This document shows positions 8,286 through 15,953 of a DNA stretch of 64,000 nt, piece by piece. Origin of the DNA: Embleya scabrispora DSM 41855 (GTDB lineage: Bacteria > Actinomycetota > Actinomycetes > Streptomycetales > Streptomycetaceae); the NCBI RefSeq assembly GCF_000372745.1, contig NZ_KB889562.1:201321-265320 (forward strand). Reading direction: 5' to 3'. The notes below the pieces were generated by a model that was not told the origin of the DNA, ran no database searches, and saw only the letters and a program-made list of their open reading frames with translations. Both the position numbers and the translations under genes were made by a program. How positions within the stretch are numbered: position 1 is the stretch's first letter; each line of letters begins with the position of its first letter.

Positions 8286-9167
8286 ATGTCCTGGCCGGAT
8301 GTCACGGTGGTTGATGCGTGCGTGCGGCGCGACGGCCGGGGCGGCAGCCCCACGGCCGTCACCGACGACGACCCGGCGGCGACGGACGCGGACCGGCGTG
8401 CGGTCGCTGCTGCGGCCGGCACCTCGCACGCGGCGTTCCTCGGCCCGGGGCGGACGCCGGACGGTGGCCGGCCGGTCCGGTTCTTCACCGCCACCGCCGA
8501 ACTGTCCGGCTGCGGCCACGGCACCGTTGCCGCGCAGGCCGTCCGGTTGACCCGCACCGCGCTGGGCGAGCTGAACGACCGCCAACACACCGGCGGGCGC
8601 ACGTTCGACACCGTCGCGATCCGCCGCCCCGCCGGCATCGAGGTGTGGTTCGACCAGGGCCTCGTCGCGCTGCGTCACCCGGAACCGGACGAGCGCGCCG
8701 CGATCGTCGCCGCGCTCGGGCTCACCGCGGACGACCCGCATCCGACCGACGCGCCACGGATCGCCGCGCCCGGCGCACCACGCATGCTGGTACCGGTCCA
8801 CGACCGGTCGGCGCTGCTCCGAGTCCACCCACACCTCGGCAGGCTGACAGCGGCGTGCCGGCGGTACGGGCTCCTCGGCTGTTTCGTGTACGCACCGCCG
8901 GTGGGCGACCGACCGGGTGCGGCGCGGATGTTCGCGCCGGCGATCGGTGTCGACGAGGACGTCGCCAACGCCAACAGCACCGGCTGCCTGGCCGCCCACC
9001 TACTCGACACGACAGGGGCACAGACGGTCGCGATCGAGGTGGAGCAGGGTGACAGCCTCGGTCGACCGGCCGTCGTGCTCGCTTCGGCCCGACGCGGGCC
9101 GGCGGGCATCACGACCCGGGTCGGCGGGTTGGCGGTGGTCCGCGACGGACACCGAGGCGACAACTAG
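8286..9167 (+). CDS. PhzF-family isomerase/epimerase-like protein
   Basis: Protein of 293 residues with the duplicated diaminopimelate-epimerase-like fold of the PhzF family. Seen are the N-terminal VDACVRRDGRGGSPTAV (the GNP/GSP loop), FFTATAELSGCGHGTVAA with the catalytic Glu at about residue 72, and the second-half match ANANSTGCLAAHLL. ATG 8286 follows AAAGGTGGG. Substrate unknown; family members catalyse isomerisation (phenazine path) or have roles not defined. It is the last intact gene before the truncated resolvase and lies inside the inverted-repeat region with LysR and DUF1330. Confidence 0.85.
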   Translation: MSWPDVTVVDACVRRDGRGGSPTAVTDDDPAATDADRRAVAAAAGTSHAAFLGPGRTPDGGRPVRFFTATAELSGCGHGTVAAQAVRLTRTALGELNDRQHTGGRTFDTVAIRRPAGIEVWFDQGLVALRHPEPDERAAIVAALGLTADDPHPTDAPRIAAPGAPRMLVPVHDRSALLRVHPHLGRLTAACRRYGLLGCFVYAPPVGDRPGAARMFAPAIGVDEDVANANSTGCLAAHLLDTTGAQTVAIEVEQGDSLGRPAVVLASARRGPAGITTRVGGLAVVRDGHRGDN

Positions 9168-9212
9168 GCACCGCGTCCCGCTGACGGCCGCCACCGGCAG
9201 CCCGAAGGAAGG

Positions 9213-9360
9213 ATGGACCAGACCCGCCCGCACTGCCGCGTCGTCTTCACCGTCTACGAGATGAAGCGCCTCGGCCGCGACGCCGCCGAACTCACCGCAC
9301 TCGCCGACCACCTCACCGCCCGCGGCCTGGTCCCGGAGATGCTCGCCGGACCCCTGCCCA
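9213..9360 (+). pseudogene. serine resolvase/recombinase fragment
   Basis: About 45 codons matching the catalytic-domain interior of actinobacterial serine recombinases: VVFTVYEMKRLGRDAAEL followed by ALADHLTARGLV and EMLAGPLP. In intact relatives this sits around residues 60-110 and is followed by the FFAAMAETERE helix. Here similarity stops abruptly where the right 28-bp repeat begins (9359). The upstream half with the catalytic Ser is also absent. Consistent with the tnpR part of a dead Tn3-type element. Confidence 0.7.
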
Positions 9361-9386
9361 GCGCCAACCGCTGTACCGATGTTCCC
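9359..9386 (-). repeat. right copy of 28-bp inverted repeat
   Basis: Reverse complement reads GGGAACATCGGTACAGCGG then TTGGCGCTG, differing from the copy at 5501-5528 at one base. One more G (complement of 9387) gives GGGG at the outer end. It truncates the resolvase fragment. Confidence 0.6.
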
Positions 9387-9479
9387 CAAGCCCGGACCCC
9401 TACGTACCGATGCCGCCGCGTCCGGGGCCGCTCGGCCATGGCGGCACCGCGACGGCGCGGCGGCGTCGGCCGATGGCGG

Positions 9480-9854
9480 TCACGGGTTGCGCTGGGTCAA
9501 TCCGTAGAAGTTGCCCTCGTTGTCGCGGAAGGTGGCCCACCAGCCCCATTCCTGCTGGGCGGGCTTGTCCGGGAAGTCGATGCCCCTGGCGACCAGTTCC
9601 CGGTACGTGCTCTGCAGGTCGTCGCACGTGAACAGCACGTTGTTGAGCGAGCCGACCTTCTCCATGTCGAAGCGGTGGCTGAACAGGATCAGCGTGATGC
9701 CGTCACCCGGAGCGCGGACCTCGATCCAGCGCGGGCTGCCGGCTTCGCCCATCGGCGTGTCCATGACCTCCTCGAAGCCCATCTTGTCGACCCAGAAGCG
9801 CTTCGCCGCGTCCTGGTCGCTGACGTTCAGTGAGACCTTTCCGACCTGCAACAT
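9480..9854 (-). CDS. VOC/glyoxalase superfamily protein
   Basis: Single-domain 124-residue vicinal oxygen chelate protein. It opens MLQVGKVSLNVSDQDAAKRF and keeps the second-half motif WWATFRDNEGNFYGL typical of bleomycin-resistance/glyoxalase folds. ATG 9854 is preceded by GAGGGAG; a longer frame upstream has no similarity. It lies just outside the right inverted repeat and is convergent with that region. Next upstream on the same strand is the thioesterase gene, about 40 bp away. No specific reaction can be assigned. Confidence 0.85.
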   Translation of the reverse strand: MLQVGKVSLNVSDQDAAKRFWVDKMGFEEVMDTPMGEAGSPRWIEVRAPGDGITLILFSHRFDMEKVGSLNNVLFTCDDLQSTYRELVARGIDFPDKPAQQEWGWWATFRDNEGNFYGLTQRNP

Positions 9855-9893
9855 GCGCACTCCCTCGGCAGGCGCCACCGGCCCTCGGCGGCA

Positions 9894-10769
9894 TCACGAC
9901 CGGTGTTCGACCGGCTCGCCGAACAGTGCCTCCTGACTCACCGTCGCAAACAGCGCGCCCGCCGCGTCGAAGATCCGGCCGTGCACCGTGCCGTGCGCGG
10001 CGTGCAGCGTGGTGCCCTCCTGGTCGTAGAGCCACCACCGGTCCGCGCGGAACGGGCGATGGAAGCGAATCGAGTGATCCAGGCTGGCCCGGGGAATCCA
10101 GCGCCGGCCCAGGGCCGCGGCGTGCGGCAGTACCAGCGTGTCCAGGATGCTCAGGTCGGTCGCGTAGGCGACGGCGCACGCGTGCAGCAGTGGGCGATCG
10201 GGCAGTTCGCCGTCGGCGCGGCACCACAGCGCGTTGTGCGGTGGTCGCGCCGTGGACGTCTCGTCGGCCCAGGTGGGCGGCTCGATGAAGCGCAGGTCCA
10301 CCGGGTTGCGCCGGACCAACTGCGGCCGGCGCAACGGTCCGTTCAGCGCGTCCAGCCGCTGCGCGAGAGTGGGCAGCGTCGTCGGGTCGGGCACGGTGGG
10401 TGCGCTGGGCGCGTGGTCGAACGGCGACTCGGGCCGGGTCACCCGGAAGGACGCGACCAGGTGCACGACCACCTTGTCCGCCTGGAGCACGTCGACCTGA
10501 CGATGGCTCAGTGTCCGGCCCTGCAGGGTCCGGATGACCCGGTAAATCAGCGGCAGCGTGGAGTCGGCCGGTCGCAGGAACGACGCGTGCAGCGAGTGGG
10601 GCACCCGGTCGCCGTCGACGGTGGCCCCGGCGGCGGCAAGCGCCTGCGCGACCAGCCAGCCGCCGAAGACTCGAAAGGCGTCCGGATCAGGGCTTTTCCC
10701 CTCGAATAGATCGGACTTGAGTCGGGTTGGCTCAACTTCTTCGACGAATTGGGTGACGGCGCTGCTCAT
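9894..10769 (-). CDS. acyl-CoA thioesterase, TesB/type II
   Basis: Protein of 291 residues with two hot-dog domains in tandem, the TesB (thioesterase II) layout, hydrolysing acyl-CoA to fatty acid and CoA. N-terminal half: VFGGWLVAQALAAAG, then the substrate-loop SLHASFLRPAD and GRTLSHRQVDVLQ. C-terminal half: RRWIPRASLDHSIRFHRPF and WWLYDQEG. The ATG at 10769 is used because the N-terminal MSSAVTQFVEEVEPTRL is typical in length; no strong ribosome site is visible. It is divergent from the MFS gene with about 57 bp between. Confidence 0.87.
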   Translation of the reverse strand: MSSAVTQFVEEVEPTRLKSDLFEGKSPDPDAFRVFGGWLVAQALAAAGATVDGDRVPHSLHASFLRPADSTLPLIYRVIRTLQGRTLSHRQVDVLQADKVVVHLVASFRVTRPESPFDHAPSAPTVPDPTTLPTLAQRLDALNGPLRRPQLVRRNPVDLRFIEPPTWADETSTARPPHNALWCRADGELPDRPLLHACAVAYATDLSILDTLVLPHAAALGRRWIPRASLDHSIRFHRPFRADRWWLYDQEGTTLHAAHGTVHGRIFDAAGALFATVSQEALFGEPVEHRS

Positions 10770-10826
10770 GACTGCTAGTACAGCAAGGAGAGCCGCGACA
10801 TCGACAACGAGGGGCACGGTGGGCAC

Positions 10827-12068
10827 GTGGCGTGGGGTGCGGTAAAGGTGCTGAGGGATCGCAACGCGGGGCTGTACCTGAGCGGAGTGGTGATCTCCAG
10901 CTTCGGCAGCAGCGCGATGTCTCTGGTCGCGGGGGTTTGGGCCAAGACGCTGACCGGTTCCGACAGCGTGGCGGCGTTGATGGCGCTCGGGGTGTTCGCA
11001 CCGACCCTGCTCGGCCCGCTGCTCGGCGCGGCCGCGGACCGATGGCCGGCCAAACGTCTGCTCCTGGCCGTCAATCTGGTGCTCGCGGCGCTGTTGACCC
11101 TCACCCTGACCGTGCGTTCGGGCGATCAGGTGTGGATCCTGTTCGCGGTGATGTTCGGTTACGGCATCGGCTTCGTGCTCCTGGACGCCGCCGAGTCGAC
11201 CGCGCTCACGGCCGGCGTCGCGCCGGGCATCCTGGGCGATCTCAACGGGATGCGGCTCAGCGCGGCCGAGGGCATGAAGCTGATCGCCCCGCTGGCGGGC
11301 GCGGGTCTGTTCGCGTGGTCCGGCGGACACACCGTCGCCCTGTTGGACGCGGGCACGTTCGTCCTCGCCGCCGGCGTCTTCGCGCTGATGCGCTTCGATC
11401 AGCCGGTCCGGGCGAAGGCCGAGACCGGGTGGTGGGGGCAGGCCACGGCCGGCGCGGGTTACCTGTGGACGCATCGTCCGCTGCGCCGCCTGGTGTTCTC
11501 CGGCGGCCTGGCGATGCTGGTGTCCGGGGTCAGCGGCGGAGCGATCTACGCCGTGGTGGACCGGGGACTCGGCCGCTCACCGGCGTTCGTGGGCGTGCTG
11601 TACACCGCGCAGGGCGCCGGATCCGTGGTGGTCGGGCTGTGCGCGGGCACCCTGATCCGCCGGCTCGGTGCGCGCGGGTTCGCGGTGCTGGGTCTGGCGC
11701 TGTTCGCGGTCGGGGTGGGCTCGCGGGTGATCGAGTGGCTGCCCGTGGTCCTGGCCGGGAGCGTGGCGATCGGCTTCGGGCTGCCGGCGGTGCACGTGGC
11801 GGCGATGACCGTGTTGCAGCGGGAGACGCCGGGGCACCTGGTGGGCCGGGTCGCGGCGACCGCGGGGACGATCATGTTCGCGCCGACGGCCTTCGCCATC
11901 CTCGGCGTCGCGGGTCTGTTGACGGTGCTGGACTACCGCGTCATCCTGCTCGGCACGGCGGCTCTGGGCGGCGCGGTCGCGCTGTACTGCGCGGCGGGTC
12001 GCGGCGAGCGCGGGCCGGACCGGGAGCCGACGCCGGTGGAGGGTGCGCAGGATTCGCGCCACGTGTGA
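10827..12068 (+). CDS. MFS transporter
   Basis: A 413-residue major facilitator with about 12 hydrophobic helices. The loop 2-3 motif is GAAADRWPAKRLLL (residues about 68-81), and the helix pattern RNAGLYLSGVVISSFGSSAM at the N-terminus resembles the MFS_3/enterobactin-exporter-like group. Substrate unknown. GTG 10827 is taken as the start because it lies 9 codons ahead of the first helix; nearby alternative GTG/ATG codons exist. Divergent from tesB; it ends 50 bp before a small hypothetical gene. Confidence 0.85.
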   Translation: MAWGAVKVLRDRNAGLYLSGVVISSFGSSAMSLVAGVWAKTLTGSDSVAALMALGVFAPTLLGPLLGAAADRWPAKRLLLAVNLVLAALLTLTLTVRSGDQVWILFAVMFGYGIGFVLLDAAESTALTAGVAPGILGDLNGMRLSAAEGMKLIAPLAGAGLFAWSGGHTVALLDAGTFVLAAGVFALMRFDQPVRAKAETGWWGQATAGAGYLWTHRPLRRLVFSGGLAMLVSGVSGGAIYAVVDRGLGRSPAFVGVLYTAQGAGSVVVGLCAGTLIRRLGARGFAVLGLALFAVGVGSRVIEWLPVVLAGSVAIGFGLPAVHVAAMTVLQRETPGHLVGRVAATAGTIMFAPTAFAILGVAGLLTVLDYRVILLGTAALGGAVALYCAAGRGERGPDREPTPVEGAQDSRHV

Positions 12069-12117
12069 CGCACGCATGTCCTAGGTCGAAGGCTGCTCGC
12101 CACCTACGATGATCCGC

Positions 12118-12372
12118 ATGTATGAACCGGCGGAAATCCCGGCTGAGCTGGTTGCCCTCCAGCGGGACCGCGACCATGCGGCCGACGTCGTCACGACGTT
12201 CGCGCGCGAGAACCCCGGGCGGCTGGACGCCGAACTGACCCGTCAGTGGTCGGCGGCGGTTCGAGCGGAACGCAACGCCATACACGCGCTGCACGCGCAC
12301 CCGATGATGGTGCTCGGACCGAACCGGTTCAAGATCATGCGGGCACTGCGCGCCGCCGCCAAGCTGACCTGA
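12118..12372 (+). CDS. small conserved-looking hypothetical protein
   Basis: Protein of 84 residues beginning MYEPAEIPAELVALQRDRD; an in-frame ATG three codons earlier (12109) is equally possible. Predicted to be helical and soluble: a QRDRDHAADVVTTFARE helix, a WSAAVRAERNAIHALHAHP helix and a basic end. Strong G/C third positions support coding. I do not recognise a characterised family. It follows the MFS gene on the same strand without a clear terminator between. Confidence 0.65.
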   Translation: MYEPAEIPAELVALQRDRDHAADVVTTFARENPGRLDAELTRQWSAAVRAERNAIHALHAHPMMVLGPNRFKIMRALRAAAKLT

Positions 12373-12509
12373 CGACGGCCCGATCCGAACAGGGGCAAGA
12401 AAGCGTCGGACCGGACCGTCGAAGGACGTAGGTTACGCGGCCGCGCCGACAACCGGCGTCGACGTCGCGGACCGGTCCGCGTTCGGCTCCCGGCGTCGGG
12501 TGTTCGTGC

Positions 12510-12965
12510 TCACACCGACAGGCTTCGCTCGAACCGCATGCGGTCCGCGCCGGGGCCGTCCAGGTCCGCGACCGGGCCGTGCACGGTGAACCCCATCGCC
12601 GTGTGATAGCGGATCGAACCGGTGTTGACCGGGCCGGTGATCGCGCGCACCACCGTGCGCCCGTCCGCGCGCGCGAGAGCGAAGAAGCGCTCGTACAACT
12701 CCCGCGCCAACCCGGAGCGGCGCAGATCGGGCCGGACGCCGGCGAAGTGGATGTACGCCTGGTCCGGGTGCGCGGGCGAGAGCAGCCCGATCAGGAAGCC
12801 GCCGAGCCCGGCCTCGTCCTCGGCGACCAGGCTGGTCGGGTGGAAGTGGTCGAGGAACAGGCGGGGCAGCATGCCGGTCATCGGCCGGCCCCACCAGGCG
12901 TCCAGGACCGCGACGATGGCGTCGTAGTCGTCGGCGCGGGCGGTGCGGATCAGCGGTGCGGTCAT
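12510..12965 (-). CDS. GNAT family N-acetyltransferase
   Basis: Acetyl-CoA-dependent N-acetyltransferase of 151 residues. The N-terminus IRTARADDYDAIVAVLDAWW is typical; motif A (acetyl-CoA pyrophosphate loop) reads FAGVRPDLRRSGLARELY (about residues 78-95), and the C-terminal part has NTGSIRYHTAMGF. ATG 12965 overlaps the stop of the upstream AraC gene (ATGA), so the two are coupled and the regulator may control it. Acceptor unknown. Confidence 0.88.
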   Translation of the reverse strand: MTAPLIRTARADDYDAIVAVLDAWWGRPMTGMLPRLFLDHFHPTSLVAEDEAGLGGFLIGLLSPAHPDQAYIHFAGVRPDLRRSGLARELYERFFALARADGRTVVRAITGPVNTGSIRYHTAMGFTVHGPVADLDGPGADRMRFERSLSV

Positions 12966-13930
12966 GCGGTGGCGCTCTCGGGGCAGAAGGTCCGACGGTA
13001 GTTCTGCGGCGTGGTGCCGCGCCGGCGCAGGAAGTGGTGGCGCAGCGTCGCCGCGCTGCCGAAGCCCGAGCGCTCGGCGACGATGTCGATCGGCAGGTCG
13101 GTCTGCTCCAGCAGTTCCTGGGCCAGCAACACGCGCTGCGCGGTGAGCCATTCGTAGGGTGTGGTGCCGGTCTCCTGCTGGAACCGGCGGGCGAAGGTAC
13201 GCGGCGACATCAGCGCGTGCTCGGCCATCTGATCGACCGTCACCTCCCGGGCCAGGCGCTCCTCCATCCACAGGAGGGTGGCCTGGAGCGGGCTGCCGGA
13301 ACGCTCGGGCAGCGGCCGCGCGATGTACTGCGCCTGGCCGCCCTCGCGGTGCGGCGGCACGACCATGCGGCGGGCGATCGCGTTGGCCACCCGGGTGCCG
13401 TCCTCCAGTCGGACCAGGTGCAGGCACGCGTCGATGCCGGCGGCGGTACCGGCGCTGGTGATCACCCGCCGGTCCTCGACGTAGAGCACGTCCGGCTCGA
13501 CGACGGCCTTCGGATACAGGCGGGCGAGGCGATCCGTGTACTTCCAGTGCGACGTGCAGCGCCGGCCGTCCAACAAGCCGGCCCGGGCCAGCGTGAAGGC
13601 GCCCGTACAGACGCTCATGATCCACGCGCCCCGGGCCTCGGCGGCCCGCAGCGCGGCTAGGAGCAGCGGATCGGGCGTCACGTTCTCGTCGTGCTCGGCG
13701 GACGCGGGAATCGCGACCAGATCCGCGTGCGCGACCCGGTCGAGGCCGTGCTCGACGTACAGGTCGTAGCCGGCCTTGGCCCGGACCCGGCCGGGGGTGA
13801 CCGCGCACACCGCGAAGTCGTAGACCGGGCAGCCCTCCTCGCTCCGGTCGATGCCGAACACCTCGCACAGCACCCCGAGTTCGAAGGGCGCGACCCCGTC
13901 CTGAACGATCACGACCACATTGCGCAGCAT
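12962..13930 (-). CDS. GlxA-type AraC-family regulator
   Basis: A 322-residue regulator with an N-terminal DJ-1/PfpI-like domain (MLRNVVVIVQDGVAPFELGV, nucleophile-elbow region IMSVCTGAFTLARAG) and a C-terminal AraC HTH pair (SPRTFARRFQQETGTTP and GFGSAATLRHHFLRRRGTTP). This is the GlxA/FtrA layout. ATG 13930 gives the natural N-terminus; an upstream TTG at 14011 would add 27 residues with no similarity. Translationally coupled to the GNAT gene. The effector is unknown; the DJ-1-like domain is usually non-catalytic in this group. Confidence 0.9.
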   Translation of the reverse strand: MLRNVVVIVQDGVAPFELGVLCEVFGIDRSEEGCPVYDFAVCAVTPGRVRAKAGYDLYVEHGLDRVAHADLVAIPASAEHDENVTPDPLLLAALRAAEARGAWIMSVCTGAFTLARAGLLDGRRCTSHWKYTDRLARLYPKAVVEPDVLYVEDRRVITSAGTAAGIDACLHLVRLEDGTRVANAIARRMVVPPHREGGQAQYIARPLPERSGSPLQATLLWMEERLAREVTVDQMAEHALMSPRTFARRFQQETGTTPYEWLTAQRVLLAQELLEQTDLPIDIVAERSGFGSAATLRHHFLRRRGTTPQNYRRTFCPESATA

Positions 13931-14031
13931 GTGGCCAGCATGCCGGCAGTCCGGCCGAGATGGCAGGATATTGCGCACATAAGGCAGTCCTGCCACTCGA
14001 TGCATGTGCAAGCATCGGGCAGTCTTGAGGC

Positions 14032-14145
14032 ATGACAGTTCTGGCGGTTTTCCTGGTGATCACGATGGTTCTCGGTGGTCTGTCGGCCCTGGGCCGATCG
14101 GCCGACACGCGCGATCGGGACAAGTCCCGGTCGTGGCACCACTGA
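14032..14145 (+). CDS. tiny membrane protein (37 aa)
   Basis: Short frame of 37 codons starting ATG 14032 just after TTGAGG. The product MTVLAVFLVITMVLGGLSAL is one membrane helix followed by a charged tail GRSADTRDRDKSRSWHH. Third codon positions are mostly G/C. It lies between the divergent AraC gene and a strong 16-bp hairpin. Similar single-helix mini-proteins are common in actinobacteria, but I cannot name a family. Confidence 0.5.
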   Translation: MTVLAVFLVITMVLGGLSALGRSADTRDRDKSRSWHH

Positions 14146-14196
14146 ACGGCACGCGGGCCCGGCGGCGCTCGGGGCCGACGACGCTTCGGGTGAAAG

Positions 14197-14237
14197 ACCG
14201 CGCGCCCGGCCCAAGGGACATGGGCCGGGCGCGCGGT
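14197..14237. terminator. bidirectional hairpin terminator
   Basis: Perfect 16-bp stem ACCGCGCGCCCGGCCC / GGGCCGGGCGCGCGGT with a 9-nt loop, between the tiny membrane gene (+) and the secreted Lys-rich gene (-). Confidence 0.75.
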
Positions 14238-14297
14238 GTGTTCCGGAACGAACGGGAGCGCTCGCTCGCGGAGCGCCTGATCGGGCGGAGCGCTCGA

Positions 14298-14663
14298 TCA
14301 GTTGCGGCGCTTGAGTGCCCGCCAGACGAAGAAGATGATGATCGCGACGACGATGATGCCGATGATCGCGAAGATGAACTTGCCGGCCTTCTTGAAGAAG
14401 CTCTTCTTCTTTTTCTTGGCCTTCTTCTTGGCCGGGTGGCTCTGCTGCGCCGCGGCCTGGTGCGATGTGCTTCGGGCCGAGGTATCCGCGACCGTCTGCA
14501 CGCCGGTCGAGGTGAGCACGGTCGACACCGTCGCGGACGAGACCTGGCGCACCTGCGCCTGAGCCGGCGCGGACGCGGCCTGCGCGGGCACGGCGGTCAG
14601 CACGGCCGCGAACACCGCGAGCAGGATCGGACCGGCGAGACGCCGGAGAAGACGATGAACCAT
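14298..14663 (-). CDS. secreted/membrane-anchored Lys-rich small protein
   Basis: Protein of 121 residues. N-terminal signal peptide: MVHRLLRRLAGPILL then AVFAAVLTAVPAQA, likely cut after AQA. The middle is Ala/Ser/Thr/Gln-rich; a basic block (AKKKAKKKKKSFFKKAGK, about residues 77-94) is followed by one hydrophobic helix IFAIIGIIVVAIIIFFVW and an RALKRRN tail, resembling a sortase-type or stop-transfer end but without LPxTG. ATG 14663 is chosen because it begins the signal peptide; the open frame extends upstream without signal features. Function unknown. Confidence 0.75.
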   Translation of the reverse strand: MVHRLLRRLAGPILLAVFAAVLTAVPAQAASAPAQAQVRQVSSATVSTVLTSTGVQTVADTSARSTSHQAAAQQSHPAKKKAKKKKKSFFKKAGKFIFAIIGIIVVAIIIFFVWRALKRRN

Positions 14664-15168
14664 CTGACAAGCCCCCATTTCAACCCGCGGAACACACGCC
14701 TCGCGGTATCGCCATGGCCCCGTGGTGGACCGATAGGCGCGCGAATCTACCCGACACGCCGGTGTCCACGCGCCACGAAGGGTCAAGATTTGGTTCGGAG
14801 CCGACCCATGCGACACGTGTCAACGACCATTCCGGTACGCTGACGATTCATCAGGTTGTGGCAGCCCGGTTGCCGGTGAGGGGTGACCGGGCTTCCCAAT
14901 CCCGCCCACCCGCCTCGCGGGCGCGGCCACCGCCCGAACCGCATCCGGTGGCGGCCCACGGCGTCACCGGACCACCGCGTTGCCGTCGCTGTCGACCCGC
15001 CCGGTCCAGCCGCGGTCGCCGGTCTCGATCCCGCGTCCGATCCACATCCGGTGGTCCGCCGCGCCGCACACCGCGGGTCCCCTGCCGGTTGTGATCTTGC
15101 CCGCTTGGGGTCGTCGCGGTCGTCGTGGGTCTCGATTCCTGCGCGGCGTTGGGATATCCCAGGGTGTC
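14664..15168. other. intergenic stretch without a supported gene
   Basis: Divergent promoter region between the secreted small protein and the enoyl-CoA hydratase gene. A 35-codon GC-biased minus-strand frame (14964-15071) has no recognisable similarity. No palindrome or RNA gene was recognised. Confidence 0.5.
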
Positions 15169-15948
15169 ATGGCGGACAAGGTGCTTCTCGACTACGACGG
15201 ACCCATCGCGACGATCACGAACAACAACCCGGACAAGCACAACGCGTTCGACGACGACATGGATCAGCTGCTGTGGCAGATCCTCGGCGAATTGCGGCAG
15301 CGGCCCGAGGTGCGGGCGGTGATCTGGCGCGCGGAGGGCAGGTCCTTCTCCTCCGGGCGCGACGTGTCCTCGATCGGGGGTCACCGGGTCGAGTTGACGC
15401 ACCATCAGCTGATGACGCGTGGGCATCGCGGTGTGCAGCAGTTGTTCGAGTTGGACGCTCCGGTGCTGGTGGCCTGCCAGGGCTGGTCGATCGGCGCGTC
15501 CTTCCAACGCGCGCTGTTGTGCGACATCCGGGTGGCCGCCGAGGGCGCTCGGTTCATGCTGCCGGAAACCACGCACGGGGTGATTCCGGACACCGGCGGC
15601 GTGGCTCGGCTCCACCAGATCTGTGGGCCCGGGGTGGCCGCCGACATGGTGCTCACCGGCCGCCCGATGCACGCCGCCGAGGCCTACGCGCACGGCATCG
15701 TCTCGCGCGTGGTGCCCGCCGCCGAACTGGACGCCACGGTGCGCGAGATGGCCGAGCGAATCGCGGCCGCGCCGGCGGTGACCGTCAAGATGGCCCGGCG
15801 CGTACTCGGCCACCTCGCCGAACCCGCCGTGCGCGCCTCGATGGCCGAGGAACTGATCGCGCAGACCTTCGTCAACAAGTCGGACGACTACGCCGAGTTC
15901 CGCGCCGCCCGCGCCGAACAGCGGCCCGCCCACTACACCGGGAGCTGA
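15169..15948 (+). CDS. enoyl-CoA hydratase/isomerase family protein
   Basis: Crotonase-fold protein of 259 residues. CoA/oxyanion-hole elements: SFSSGRDVSSIGG (about 62-74) and CQGWSIGASFQRALLCD (about 103-119). One catalytic carboxylate region is present (LPETTHGVIPDTGG); the second Glu of classical hydratase (in AMEMVLTG of the rat enzyme) corresponds to Asp here (AADMVLTG), so the reaction may differ. ATG 15169. It ends 5 bp before the SDR gene, so both are one operon, probably acting on the same acyl-CoA. Confidence 0.88.
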   Translation: MADKVLLDYDGPIATITNNNPDKHNAFDDDMDQLLWQILGELRQRPEVRAVIWRAEGRSFSSGRDVSSIGGHRVELTHHQLMTRGHRGVQQLFELDAPVLVACQGWSIGASFQRALLCDIRVAAEGARFMLPETTHGVIPDTGGVARLHQICGPGVAADMVLTGRPMHAAEAYAHGIVSRVVPAAELDATVREMAERIAAAPAVTVKMARRVLGHLAEPAVRASMAEELIAQTFVNKSDDYAEFRAARAEQRPAHYTGS

Positions 15949-15953
15949 CCCCC

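Noticed and set aside
13931-14011. TTG start extending the GlxA-type AraC protein by 27 residues
   Set aside because: Extension has no similarity and overlaps the promoter region; ATG 13930 starts the DJ-1-like domain directly.
14964-15071. GC-biased 35-codon minus-strand frame before the enoyl-CoA hydratase gene
   Set aside because: Weak ribosome site and no recognisable similarity; could be chance in such GC-rich DNA.
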